DNA of 14,731 bases from an uncultured Prevotella sp. (GTDB lineage Bacteria > Bacteroidota > Bacteroidia > Bacteroidales > Bacteroidaceae), in assembly GCA_900547085.1 (NCBI GenBank), contig URFI01000029.1, forward strand, positions 1-14,731, given 5' to 3'. The position numbers and the translations under genes were made by a program. Shown piece after piece: positions 1 to 9,097 of the stretch (positions are counted from its first letter, which is position 1; every line of letters starts with the position of its first letter). The notes beneath the pieces are model-generated. The model made no database searches. It was not told where the DNA came from and saw only the letters and a list, made by a program, of their open reading frames with translations.

Positions 1-13
1 TGAGACCTTTTAC

Positions 14-1456
14 TTAAATTTGCAAACGTAGTTGCATTTTGAAGTTGAATCTACCGGAGTGGTTTATCCTCCTGAATTTTTGGGCTTGCGAATCATACCA
101 ATGGAGGCCTTGTGTGGTCCCCACCCAAAGTTTTCCGGAGCTTTGCCGGGCAAAGTCAAAGATGGACACGGCAGACAGATTCATTGATAGTTCAAACCGT
201 TTGACACTTCCGGAATTCAGATTATATCGAAACAACCCGTTTCTAAAGGTCCCAATCCAAATAATGTCGGCGGACTTTTCATAGCACAGACAATGCACGT
301 TGGAGCCGAGTTGGGGAATGGAATTAAAGGGAGAGAATGTACCTCGCATGGGATTATAGATGTTCAGTCCGCCATCTTCGGTTGCTATCCAGAGTTCATG
401 AGGATTTCTTTCAATGATTTGCCGCACAACCTTCCCCTGTAGTTTGTTGGGGCTGTAACTCGGTCCTTCCCATGAGAAGGGGCTGCTATTCTTTATCATA
501 TCTACGCCACCAAAATAGGATCCAATCCAAATGTTATGGTTGGAGTCTGACAGGATGGAATAAATAGCATTGTCGGACAGCTGATTGATATTGCCAAATT
601 GTTGTTTCAGCGTTTTGATACTCCCGTCTTGGCCAATAATCGTTACGCCTTGTTCGGTACCCAACCATATATTGTGTTTGTGGTCTTCGGTGATCACTCT
701 CACCGTTCCGTCCGAAAGCTGATAGGCCTCATACACTCGCGTATTGCCTGTTTTCACGTCTAACTCCATGACACCTTTCCCGTTCCGTCCTATCCATAGC
801 CTGCCGGCATAGTCAAAAGTCATAGGGATGATACCGTCGGAGCCGGTAATGAAGTCCTTGTAGATACCGGTGTCTAACTTGGAGATTTGATTGAGTTTGG
901 TGTTGTAGGCATAGATGCAGGAATTGGTAGCGACGTAGAGTTGGTCATCCTGGTCTATGGCGAGTGAAAGAATGAAGCCTTCGCCTAACGAGGGGAGAGG
1001 CGTGAACTTCTTGGCTTTCTCATCAAAGACACACAATTTCATGCCACCACAGATAATTTTTCCATCGGATGTTTCGACAATTGATTCTATATAATATCCC
1101 GGTAGAATGAAGTTTTCAAAGTCGTCTGTAGCCGGTCTGTACAAGCTGACGCCCTTCGAATGGGCCACCCAGACTCTGTGTTTTCGGTCGAGAAAAAGCG
1201 ATTTCACAAAATTGTGGCTCAGCGAGGAGGGTTTGTCGGGTTCGTTGAAATAATTTTTAATGGAATAGCCGTCGTAGCGGGCAAGTCCATTGCGCGTCCC
1301 CAGCCATATATTGCCTTGGTAGTCTTGAATCATTGCTTCTACTTGCTGATGTGGCAATCCCTGCTGACTGGAAATGTGGAAAAACCTGTAATTGTTCGCC
1401 ATTCCGGTACATAGAAATAGAAACGATAAAATGAAACAGTGGATTATTCTTGCCAT
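14..1456 (-). pseudogene. Truncated hybrid two-component sensor: periplasmic propeller part only
   Basis: The product is 480 residues from the ATG at 1456. It starts with a signal peptide (MARIIHCFILSFLFLCTGMA). About ten regulator-propeller repeats follow, each with an IWLGT/LWIGR/LWVGT-type strand, for example NIWLGTRNGLARYD near the start and KLWVGTTQGLHWYD near the end. In Bacteroidetes such repeats form the periplasmic glycan-sensing half of hybrid two-component systems, which normally carry about 14 repeats and then Y_Y_Y, transmembrane, histidine kinase, receiver and AraC domains, some 1300 residues in all. Here similarity to the pattern fades after RRINHSG (about position 56) and a TAA follows at 14-16. 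The +1 frame also stops, at 10-12. The protein as read could not signal. An in-frame start exists at 1540, but it falls on the promoter -7 box, so 1456 is preferred. Insertion, frameshift or recombination just beyond the window could explain the end. Propeller identity is strong; broken status is probable. Confidence 0.72.
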
Positions 1457-1537
1457 AATGGTGTTGCAGATGTAGTAGGGCCATAGAAGTATGCGTTTCC
1501 GCAAGGCAACACTATGGGCAGATTTGATATGTAAGTG

Positions 1538-1545
1538 CAAAGTTA
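1538..1545 (-). promoter_or_regulatory. Bacteroidetes -7 promoter box (TAACTTTG) for the propeller sensor gene
   Basis: The minus strand reads TAACTTTG, a perfect match to the Bacteroidetes primary-sigma -7 consensus TAnnTTTG. No clear TTTG is present at the expected -33 distance. Transcription would begin near 1531, giving an untranslated leader of about 75 bases before the ATG at 1456. This argues against the longer reading frame that starts at 1540. The box directly abuts the end of the IS30-like relic. Confidence 0.5.
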
Positions 1546-1810
1546 TACTATTTTTGCCTTAATCGTGTCTCTTGGCTTTATAAATGCGGTTTCCTCTAAT
1601 AGTGAGTTATTCTATTTTCGGATAATGCCCTTGATGTACGTTCTTGACATTCCCGTTGCATAGGCTTGGGGCTATATATTATCTGATGGCTCTATTCATA
1701 TTTTCTATAGCTCCCTTTTCCACGAATGGTATGTATGGGCAAAGTAAAACGTATCCATATTGGCAGTTTCCATTATTATGAGGGCTGCCCAAAGCAATAT
1801 TTGTAGAAGA
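1546..1810 (-). pseudogene. Degraded IS30-family transposase, C-terminal relic
   Basis: No open frame spans this stretch, but its minus-strand translation resembles the end of an IS30-type transposase. In one frame, from 1773, it reads METANMDTFYFAHTYHSWKR. The family motif here is YFARPYHSWERG or close to it, part of the DDE core. Reading then has to shift frame at about 1712 to continue AIENMNRAIR followed by a stop (1711-1679), matching the family's NENMNGLIRQY. It returns to the first frame for YIKGIIRK, a stop at 1614, then NNSLLEE and KPRDTI, which line up with the family's LNNRPR...TP ending. At least one frameshift and several stops show it is dead. The left edge near 1810 is a guess. 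The similarity is recalled from family consensus, not from a search. Confidence 0.55.
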
Positions 1811-1844
1811 AACTATTCAGCCTCCAAATGCTTAGTAGAAACAA

Positions 1845-1884
1845 TATCTCCCCACCCTCTGCTTGAACAGAGGGTGGGGAGATA
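1845..1884 (-). terminator. Strong hairpin terminator after susD
   Basis: A perfect 17-bp inverted repeat (1845-1861 pairing with 1868-1884) encloses a 6-base loop. The core is CTCCCCACCCTCTG pairing with CAGAGGGTGGGGAG. It begins about 30 bases past the stop codon of the SusD gene. On the minus strand the arm is followed by ATTGTTTCT, a modest U-rich tail. It most likely ends the GH2-susC-susD transcript and separates it from the sensor gene. It could also be a stability structure for the 3' end. Confidence 0.7.
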
Positions 1885-1913
1885 ACTGTAAATATACATT
1901 AACTCTATAGATA

Positions 1914-3827
1914 TTAATACCCCGGATTTTGTACCAGGTTGGGGTCTATCTGAATCTGGTCAATCGGAATAGCAAGCCAGTAACACTTGGGTGCTTCGAT
2001 GGTGGAGCGATCAACATAATCACCATCATTCATCTCGGTGAGACGGTAATATTCTTTTGCTGTCCTTCCGGCAGTATTCCAAGATTTTTCCTTAGGTCTC
2101 AAAACCTTCTCGAGTATCTTCCAACGGCGAATGTCGTGAAATCTTCTACCCTCCATGGCCAATTCGTTAGAGCGTTCGTCTCGAATCACTTGTCTCAGCT
2201 TGGCTATGTCTGTCGGTATGCCACCAGCGTAGCTCCACGACTGTTGGAATGTGGGAAGTCCGCTACGCGTGCGCACCTTGTTGAGGTATTCCAAACTCTT
2301 GGCGCTCAACTTGTGGTTGTATTCCATATCTGCTTCCACGTAGTTCAGGTATAACTCGGCCAAGCGCAGGTAAGGGAAGACCCATTTATTAAACGTGAAC
2401 CGCTTATTTCTGGGATTGTAGGTATCTTTGGTGGACACCCATTTTTGGCAAAAATAGCCATTGTCGCTTTGATACTCGTTGCCCCTTATGCCATCTTCCT
2501 GTTGAGGTTCACCCCTGCGACACTTCAGCATAATCGTGCCATTGTTGACCTCAAACGGTCCACGGTCGAATCCGATAGAAGCATAGAATCTTGGCTCTCT
2601 AAACGCATGGTAGGCAGAAGTCTGCTCTTTGGGAAAGAAAGGAGACTGCACAATGTCAGTGGGCTTATGGTTTTTTGTGTCTGGGTCGTCTTCCCAGGGC
2701 AAACCCTTCAACGTAAAGTATCGGGTTACGCAACTCCATGTGGGGAATACATATCCTCTAAAGCCATCGCGGCTATACTTATTATAGCCTACACGCGGTG
2801 CGAAATTCTTGATGCAATAGCTAATCTCTCCTTGATTGGCTATGCCGAAGAGTATCTCGTCCCAGTTGTTAAAGCTGCCCGTCTTTGGACCAACAAAGGC
2901 CTCGTGATAGTTTGTGCCGCCCTTAAACCAGTCGGTTGTGCTACCGCCATACAACTTGTAACCATTAGCCTCGCATAGTTTGATAGCATCCTCAGCAGCA
3001 TCCATGGCTTTCTTCCACTTCTCTCGTTCGTATGTCAAATTCATTAATGGCTTACCATCTGGATTTTTGAAATTGGCATAAAACTCTGTGTTGCCATTGA
3101 CCAATGGTGATGCAGCATATAAAAGCAAGCGTGCTTTGAAACCAAGTGCGGTGGCTGAGGTTGCTCTGTTTTTCTCGCCATTGGTTCGGATGGCAGGAAG
3201 CAACTTGGCAGCCTCATCGTATTTCTCGGCAATAAATTCCACGCACTCATCGTATGGTACGCGCATCTGATTGTTATCAACATTCTGCGCGTACTCCTCT
3301 TTGGCCAAGAATATTGGGCCATAAAACTCCAATAAAATCTGATGGTAATAGCCTATGAGGAAGAGCGCCTCACCTTTCCATAGATTTATGTTCTCTTTGG
3401 TGATGTCCGGCACCTTGTCAAGGTTGTTCAACACGTTGTAGCACTTGCGAATGGCACCCCAAATATCTTTCTTCTGTGCGTCTACCGGATAGCTGTTCGC
3501 TGTATTGCTCCACAGCGCAAAGTAGGTGCTGGACGACGATTCGTCGCCGTTCATCAAGCTCTTATAGTGGAACCAGCGTGTCGTTCCGCGGTGTCCCACG
3601 ACCATTTCATCCGACCCCATCAAGCCGGGAAACCCCTTTTGCGGCTGCATGAAATCGGGTATCTCGCTATAACAGCCCACCACCATACGCTCTGCTTGGG
3701 TTTGTGTTTTGTAAATATCGGCTTCGGTGGCGTTGCCTGTAGGCACCACGTCTAGGAAATCGCATGCCGACAGCGTTCCCGCCAGAATGGTGGCGAGCAT
3801 TATTTTAATATATGATTTAGTTTTCAT
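1914..3827 (-). CDS. SusD/RagB-family glycan-binding outer-membrane lipoprotein
   Basis: This is a surface lipoprotein that caps its partner SusC-type transporter and captures glycan for import. The ATG at 3827 gives 637 residues. A TTG 18 bases upstream would add six residues but is less likely, because the ATG directly precedes a typical signal (MKTKSYIKIMLATILAGTLSAC). The lipobox LSAC places the acylated cysteine at residue 22. The mature start CDFLDVVPTGNAT and the end NLVQNPGY are typical SusD hallmarks. The middle has the alpha-helical TPR-like scaffold, with NVLNNLDKVPD and later ALGFKARLLLYAASPLVNG. The C-terminal half has the RLAELYLNYVEADM and LNKVRTRSGLPTF segments of the family. 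It starts 18 bases after the susC stop, so the pair is co-transcribed. The ligand cannot be deduced because binding residues vary widely. Confidence 0.95.
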   Translation of the reverse strand: MKTKSYIKIMLATILAGTLSACDFLDVVPTGNATEADIYKTQTQAERMVVGCYSEIPDFMQPQKGFPGLMGSDEMVVGHRGTTRWFHYKSLMNGDESSSSTYFALWSNTANSYPVDAQKKDIWGAIRKCYNVLNNLDKVPDITKENINLWKGEALFLIGYYHQILLEFYGPIFLAKEEYAQNVDNNQMRVPYDECVEFIAEKYDEAAKLLPAIRTNGEKNRATSATALGFKARLLLYAASPLVNGNTEFYANFKNPDGKPLMNLTYEREKWKKAMDAAEDAIKLCEANGYKLYGGSTTDWFKGGTNYHEAFVGPKTGSFNNWDEILFGIANQGEISYCIKNFAPRVGYNKYSRDGFRGYVFPTWSCVTRYFTLKGLPWEDDPDTKNHKPTDIVQSPFFPKEQTSAYHAFREPRFYASIGFDRGPFEVNNGTIMLKCRRGEPQQEDGIRGNEYQSDNGYFCQKWVSTKDTYNPRNKRFTFNKWVFPYLRLAELYLNYVEADMEYNHKLSAKSLEYLNKVRTRSGLPTFQQSWSYAGGIPTDIAKLRQVIRDERSNELAMEGRRFHDIRRWKILEKVLRPKEKSWNTAGRTAKEYYRLTEMNDGDYVDRSTIEAPKCYWLAIPIDQIQIDPNLVQNPGY

Positions 3828-3845
3828 CGTTCTGTATTTTTTCAA

Positions 3846-6800
3846 TTAATAATGAAATTGTACGCCAATCTTGAAAGTTCGCTGCAATGGGTAGCTCAAA
3901 CCGCTGCCACTTCCCATTTCCGGATCCCACGTCTTGAACGGTGAGAAGGTGAGAAGATTGGTTCCAGCTACATAAACTCGCATCCACTTAGTAGGCGTGA
4001 ATCCCACTTCCATCGTTTTGAGTCGCAGATAGCTGCCATCACGCAGGTAGAATGTACTGGGCTCCACGTTGTTGTTCACGAATGATTGAGTTAGGCGTGG
4101 ATAGGCCGCATTGGCGTTGTTGTTGGCCTCTGACCAGTGGTTGTCTACGATATATTGGGCTATACCCAGTCCGTCTCCATCCTTGTCTACAAAGGGGTGG
4201 ATGTCTCTCATCATCAGGCTCACGCGCCCGGCTCCTTGGAACATCATAGACATATCCCACTTCTTGTAGGTGATGGTAGTTCCAAAACCATAGATTATTT
4301 CGGGCAATCCTGGATTGCCGATGGTTGTCACATCGTTTTGGTCTATCTTGTTGTCTCCGTTGAGATCCTTATATTTGATGTCACCCACAGTGTATGCGCT
4401 TAGCTCTTGCTTGGGCGAGTTATCGATTTCCTCTTGTGAGGTAAACAATCCTTCGGCCACGAAACCGCGAATACTATTGATGGGATGTCCCAAACGAGAG
4501 TAGTAGGCGGGCACGTTTTGTGGCTCATCTACATCGGTCATTTCGTTGTGGGCGTATGTCAGGCTACCGTTTGCTTTGACAGTAAAGTCGCGGTTAAACA
4601 CCTTTGTATAGGCCAGGCTCATATCAAAACCCTTGTTTTTAACTGCTCCGATGTTGGCCCAAGGTTTGTTTCTTCCAAATCCTGACATTGAAATCACGGA
4701 GTTTCTCTGCATGAAGATACCTGTACGCGACTCGTTGAAATAGTCGAAGGTGATATCCAGACAGCCCATCAGATTCATATCCACACCCACATTGAGCTTC
4801 TTCGATTTTTCCCATGTTGCCAATGGGTTACCATAGGTAGTGATATTGGGAACACTGATGTTTTCGTAGTTGTTGCCTATCCACCAACCACCTCTGGAGA
4901 ACATGTTCACTGTGGTGATGTATGGGAAACGGTTTCGCAAGGCATCGTTACCCACAAGGCCATACGATCCACGTAACTTCAGATTGTGAATATAGGCTTT
5001 GGCTGGTTTAAAGAAGGCTTCATTAGAGATAGTCCAACCCGCTGCGACAGCTGGGAAGAAACCAAACCGCTTGCCACTCATAAAGTTTTCCGATCCGTTG
5101 TAGCCAAATGTGGCCTCCAACAAATAGCGATGATCGTAATTGTAAGCCAACCTACCAGCTAAGCCCTGCTCTCTGTAAGGCAACAAATCGTATTCTCCGC
5201 CGCCGTTTTTAACTTTCTTGGTTTCTTTCATGTGGTACACCAGGGTGGCGTTCACATCGTGCTTGCCAAACAGTCTTTGGTAATCCACTTTTCCTTGCAA
5301 TGACCATACAGTTGTGGTGGGGTCTCTGCCGGAGGTTGATTGCAGGTAAGGCTGTCCGGGATCACCAATGGTGGTGCTGTCGAAAATGTATTGTCCGTTC
5401 TCGTCCACGGTGTAATCATCGGACACTTTGTAGTAAAACGGTACAGTCCAATGATCCAACCAGTTGAAGCTGTAATTATAGAACGATGCCAATCCGCTGG
5501 CTTTAAGTCCTGGTGTTACAAAGTCTAAATCCTGGTCTATATTGAATGCCGTTGTGGAATACACATAGTTGCGGTCAGTATAACCTGAGCTCAAGCGAGC
5601 GTATGGGTTAATTTGCAGTCCGCCTACACCTTGGCGGGCATTCATACCATAGCGTACGAATGTGTCACCTTCCTGTGCGGGGATCACGGGTGGGAAACTG
5701 ACGGGTGACACGCGCATGGTGTAATAAAACAGGTTGTTGACCGGCTCTTTGGGTGCATGATAGTAGAACAGCTGCGTATTCATGTTCAAACCAATCTTTG
5801 TCGTACGTGTAAGGCGGGCCGTAACGTTGCTTTGGAACAAGTATTTACGGCTTCGCATGCCTACATCCAACGCTTGCGCCTCTTTGGGCTGGCGTATGAT
5901 ACCGTTCTCATAGAATATGCCGGCATTCAGGAAGTATGTCAGTATCTTGCTTCCGCCCCTAACATTGAGGTTCAAGTTCTGGTTCATGGTCATCTTCTTG
6001 AACAACAGATCATGCCAGTCGTTGTTCGGGAACAGGTATGGGTTGGCACCCTCGCGTGTCTTGGCAATGCGATCATCGCTGTAATAAGGCGAATAGGTTT
6101 TACCTACCGCTTTCGCATCGTTGTAGGCTGCTTCGTTGAACATTCTCATGTATGTTGGTCCATCGGCAATTGACTGAATCATGGTAGGAGCGGAAATGGT
6201 ATTATCCATGCGTACCTTTACCTGCATCTTTTCAGATAATTCTCCCTGTTTGGTGTTGACGATAATCACACCATTGGCACCACGAGAACCATACAATGAA
6301 GTGGCTGTGGCATCTTTCAATACAGAAAATGATTCAATGGACTCTGGCGGAATGTTGTTCAACATGGTTGTGTTGATTTCTACACCATCAAGAATCACCA
6401 AAGGACTCGTGTTCGCACCAAAGGTCGAGATGCCACGAATGTAGAATTCGGCATTATCGTAACCAGGCTCACCGCTTTGTTGACGGGCGATGATACCAGG
6501 AATGTTTCCTGCAAATGATGTCGTCAAGCTGCTCGATGTCATTTTTAGGTCTTCTGGCTTTACGGCCTGTACGGCACCCACTAATGATTCTTTCTTCTGT
6601 TTACCGAATCCAACGACTACAACTTCATCAATTTCATTGTGGGCAGGGTACAGTGAAATGGCAATGAACGTTCGTCCTTTCAAGCTAATATCCTTGTTTT
6701 GGTAACCTATGTAGGCTACTTCCAACGTGGCATTTGGAGATGCTTGAATTGCAAATGTTCCGTCATGAGCGGTAATAGAGGCGATGGAAGTTCCCTTTAC

Positions 6801-7019
6801 CCGTATGGTAGCTCCTATGACGGGTTCACCATTTTCATCACCGATGAATCCTTTAACTTCTCGTTTGTCGTTTTGTCCTAAGCTGCTGGCATTATGTGCA
6901 TGTGCTGTTCGCGGTAAGGCATCATTAGATGCCAAAGCAGATAGCGACATCAGATTTGTCCCCAATAGGAACAATGACGCCAAAAGCAACCTTGGTTTTA
7001 GACCTTGATTCCTTTTCAT
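3846..7019 (-). CDS. SusC/RagA-family TonB-dependent outer-membrane transporter
   Basis: The 1057-residue product imports oligosaccharides across the outer membrane using TonB energy, as a complex with the SusD protein encoded immediately downstream. After a signal peptide (about residues 1-30, ending LMSLSALA) comes a carboxypeptidase-regulatory-like beta-sandwich (about 54-128; GEPVIGATIRVKGT). The TonB box DEVVVVGFG (131-139) follows, then a plug domain with IRGISTFGANTSPLVILDGV and VLKDATATSLYGSRGANGVI (about 142-255). The rest is a 22-strand-type barrel ending in an aromatic residue (FKIGVQFHY). The length is normal for the family and no STN domain is present, so anti-sigma signalling is not expected. 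It lies about 196 bases downstream of the GH2 hydrolase gene. No clean promoter box is visible in that gap; the nearest candidate, TATCTTTC at 7065-7072, has one mismatch. Substrate is unknown. Confidence 0.96.
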   Translation of the reverse strand: MKRNQGLKPRLLLASLFLLGTNLMSLSALASNDALPRTAHAHNASSLGQNDKREVKGFIGDENGEPVIGATIRVKGTSIASITAHDGTFAIQASPNATLEVAYIGYQNKDISLKGRTFIAISLYPAHNEIDEVVVVGFGKQKKESLVGAVQAVKPEDLKMTSSSLTTSFAGNIPGIIARQQSGEPGYDNAEFYIRGISTFGANTSPLVILDGVEINTTMLNNIPPESIESFSVLKDATATSLYGSRGANGVIIVNTKQGELSEKMQVKVRMDNTISAPTMIQSIADGPTYMRMFNEAAYNDAKAVGKTYSPYYSDDRIAKTREGANPYLFPNNDWHDLLFKKMTMNQNLNLNVRGGSKILTYFLNAGIFYENGIIRQPKEAQALDVGMRSRKYLFQSNVTARLTRTTKIGLNMNTQLFYYHAPKEPVNNLFYYTMRVSPVSFPPVIPAQEGDTFVRYGMNARQGVGGLQINPYARLSSGYTDRNYVYSTTAFNIDQDLDFVTPGLKASGLASFYNYSFNWLDHWTVPFYYKVSDDYTVDENGQYIFDSTTIGDPGQPYLQSTSGRDPTTTVWSLQGKVDYQRLFGKHDVNATLVYHMKETKKVKNGGGEYDLLPYREQGLAGRLAYNYDHRYLLEATFGYNGSENFMSGKRFGFFPAVAAGWTISNEAFFKPAKAYIHNLKLRGSYGLVGNDALRNRFPYITTVNMFSRGGWWIGNNYENISVPNITTYGNPLATWEKSKKLNVGVDMNLMGCLDITFDYFNESRTGIFMQRNSVISMSGFGRNKPWANIGAVKNKGFDMSLAYTKVFNRDFTVKANGSLTYAHNEMTDVDEPQNVPAYYSRLGHPINSIRGFVAEGLFTSQEEIDNSPKQELSAYTVGDIKYKDLNGDNKIDQNDVTTIGNPGLPEIIYGFGTTITYKKWDMSMMFQGAGRVSLMMRDIHPFVDKDGDGLGIAQYIVDNHWSEANNNANAAYPRLTQSFVNNNVEPSTFYLRDGSYLRLKTMEVGFTPTKWMRVYVAGTNLLTFSPFKTWDPEMGSGSGLSYPLQRTFKIGVQFHY

Positions 7020-7142
7020 TTGTTATAAGTGTTTAGAAGGTTAAAAATATTTATACTACAATTTGAAAGATAATTCATTTATATATTTTCATGTTCTTTA
7101 GGTAAAGCAAATTTTAATTAAGTAGGTTTTCATCATTCGTCC

Positions 7143-7201
7143 TTGCCTACAAGGCAAATCTTTGCGGTGGTTTTCTCTTTTTTCTACACAGCAAGATTTG
7201 C
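7143..7201 (-). other. Hairpin cluster in the GH2-susC spacer
   Basis: The 196-base spacer holds two overlapping inverted repeats. One is TTGCCT/AGGCAA around a 3-base loop (7143-7157). The other is GCAAATCTTTGC (7154-7165) pairing, with one bulged base, with GCAAGATTTGC (7191-7201). They share bases 7154-7157, so the two stems exclude each other. The structure may protect RNA ends or set the ratio of hydrolase to transporter message; that role is inference. It lacks a convincing U-tract for a terminator in the direction of susC. Confidence 0.35.
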
Positions 7202-7215
7202 ATTTCTAATTGGAA

Positions 7216-9066
7216 TTAGTGTTTTTTCAGCATATCGGAAACTTCCTTTTTGGCCTGTTCGCGACTCTTGGAGAAGATTTTTTTGATGCGGTCCATGTCA
7301 AATTTCCGTTCCCGGTCGTAGGTGTAGATACCGTTTTTTTCCAATTCAACGTCCACAATCTGTGTGTAGCAGAAACCCGTGATTCCATCGATGCTGAGCA
7401 CCACGTTCACCTGGTCTTCCAGGCGCCGGTAATATTCCTCTAAGCTCTGCGGGTCTTTGCCATATCCCCAGAAACTTGATTCCGGTGCAACTTCTGCGGC
7501 CTGCATCTTTTTCACCCAGCGTATGCCGCCAAATTCGTCAATCATGTACGGCTCTCCCTGCCATGCCCAACTCTTGTCGGCAAACTGCACATAGGGCTTG
7601 CCCTCGTCGATGGGTTTCAACAGGTTGTAGAGTTTCACAGGGTCTTGCTCGTAGGTGTGCTCGGTGTAGATGTCGTCAAAACCGGCGTGGTATCCGCCAG
7701 AAGTGGTTGCAACAGGACGCGTGCGGTCTAGACGCTTGGTTGTGAAATAGAGGTCTCGTGAGAGTCTTTGGCGCTGACCGTCTACGTCGTCCATCCACGT
7801 CTCGTTGAGTGGAGACCATACCACGAGGCTCGTAACGTTGTAGTCGCGCTCCACACACTCTGCCCATTCGTCAATCATGTTGCGTGCTGCAACGGGATTG
7901 GTCCAGTTCATGGCCCAGCTTGGCGATTCTCCCCATGTGAGGTAGCCCAGCTTGTCTGCCCAATAGAAATAGCGCTGCTCGAACACTTTTTGGTGCAGTC
8001 GGGCACCGTTGAAACCTGCATTCTTGGCAAGCACAATGTCGTTTTTCAAGGCTTCGTCGGTAGGAGCCGTCCATTGTCCGTCGGGATAGTAGCCTTGATC
8101 GAGGACGAGGCGTTGGTAATAGGGTTTGTTGTTCAGGTAAAATTGGTTGCCGCGAAGCTCTGCCTTGCGCATACCGGCATAACTTTTCACCTTGTCAATC
8201 ACCTTACCGTCTTCTTTGACAATATACTCTATGTCATAGAGGAAAGGATGCTCTGGTGACCAAGTCTTCACATTTTTTATTTTAGCAACGAGAAATGCGT
8301 TGTCACTGGCTTTGCTGTTCAACGAGGCGACAGTTTTGTTGCCGTCTTTGACATTCACGGTAAAGGTGGCATTGCCGTTGGTTTCGTAGAATTTCGGCTC
8401 AAAGACAAACTGACTGTTGTCGAGGTCTGGGGTGATGCGACAGTTCTTCAACCCGTTCTTGGCAACCGACTCCAACCAAACCGTAGCCCAAATTCCCGTT
8501 ACACGGGTGTAGAAACATTCATAGGAGTTGAGGCGGCGTGATTGTTTGCCTCCGGGCTGAATTCTGGAGCGGACGTCGTCGAAAACAGAGACCACCAAGT
8601 CGTTTTTCTGTCCTGCTTTGACATAGTTTGTAATGTCTACTTGAAAGGACGCTGCCCCGCCGTAGTGTACGAAGGCCTCTTTACCATTTATATATATGGT
8701 CGATTTGAAATCTACTCCTCCAAAATGCAGAATAATGTGGTTACCCTCCCAACCGGCAGGAATATCCAGCGTTCTGTGATACCACATGGCATCAATGAAA
8801 TCCGTATGGCCTATTCCCGACAAGGGACTTTCCGGACAGAACGGCACGTTGATACGGTCTTCAAATCCTTTGGAGTTGAACAGCTTGTTTTCCATTCCGC
8901 TTTTTCCAAAATCAAATTGATAGGTCCATGCGTCACCATTGAGGTTGATCCATTCCATCCGCTCAAACTGCGGGCGTGGGTATTCCGGTCTTGGCTGTAT
9001 TGCGGCACTAAGATTTAGTGAAAGGATAAGTGCCAAAGATGACAGATAGAATTTTGTCTTTTTCAT
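7216..9066 (-). CDS. Secreted glycoside hydrolase family 2 enzyme of the PUL
   Basis: A 616-residue retaining glycosidase of the beta-galactosidase/beta-glucuronidase clan. A signal peptide (MKKTKFYLSSLALILSLNLSAA) sends it out of the cytoplasm, probably to the periplasm; no lipobox is seen. The N-terminal sugar-binding jelly roll spans about 25-205, an immunoglobulin-like domain about 210-300, and the TIM barrel about 305-600. The acid/base is in WSPLNETW (N421-E422) and the nucleophile is in MIDEFGG (E511); both are intact. There are no extra C-terminal domains, so it is a short member. The ATG at 9066 is chosen because another at 9093 sits at the predicted transcription start, just past the TAACTTTG box, and the signal sequence begins at 9066. 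It is the first gene before susC and susD and is the only hydrolase in the locus. Exact sugar specificity (galactoside, glucuronide, mannoside or other) cannot be told. Confidence 0.9.
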   Translation of the reverse strand: MKKTKFYLSSLALILSLNLSAAIQPRPEYPRPQFERMEWINLNGDAWTYQFDFGKSGMENKLFNSKGFEDRINVPFCPESPLSGIGHTDFIDAMWYHRTLDIPAGWEGNHIILHFGGVDFKSTIYINGKEAFVHYGGAASFQVDITNYVKAGQKNDLVVSVFDDVRSRIQPGGKQSRRLNSYECFYTRVTGIWATVWLESVAKNGLKNCRITPDLDNSQFVFEPKFYETNGNATFTVNVKDGNKTVASLNSKASDNAFLVAKIKNVKTWSPEHPFLYDIEYIVKEDGKVIDKVKSYAGMRKAELRGNQFYLNNKPYYQRLVLDQGYYPDGQWTAPTDEALKNDIVLAKNAGFNGARLHQKVFEQRYFYWADKLGYLTWGESPSWAMNWTNPVAARNMIDEWAECVERDYNVTSLVVWSPLNETWMDDVDGQRQRLSRDLYFTTKRLDRTRPVATTSGGYHAGFDDIYTEHTYEQDPVKLYNLLKPIDEGKPYVQFADKSWAWQGEPYMIDEFGGIRWVKKMQAAEVAPESSFWGYGKDPQSLEEYYRRLEDQVNVVLSIDGITGFCYTQIVDVELEKNGIYTYDRERKFDMDRIKKIFSKSREQAKKEVSDMLKKH

Positions 9067-9097
9067 AAATTCAGAGTTTCGGTTTATTAGCATTGTG

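Noticed and set aside
1929..2978. Plus-strand open frames of 141 and 177 codons opposite the SusD gene
   Set aside because: They are antisense shadows of a well-supported coding sequence and have no family features.
7020..7142. Promoter for susC (TATCTTTC at 7065-7072)
   Set aside because: It has one mismatch to the -7 consensus and no -33 element, in a very AT-rich stretch where chance matches are expected.
7768..8259. Plus-strand open frame of 163 codons opposite the PUL GH2 gene
   Set aside because: The minus-strand GH2 enzyme with both catalytic glutamates explains this DNA; the opposite frame is a by-product.
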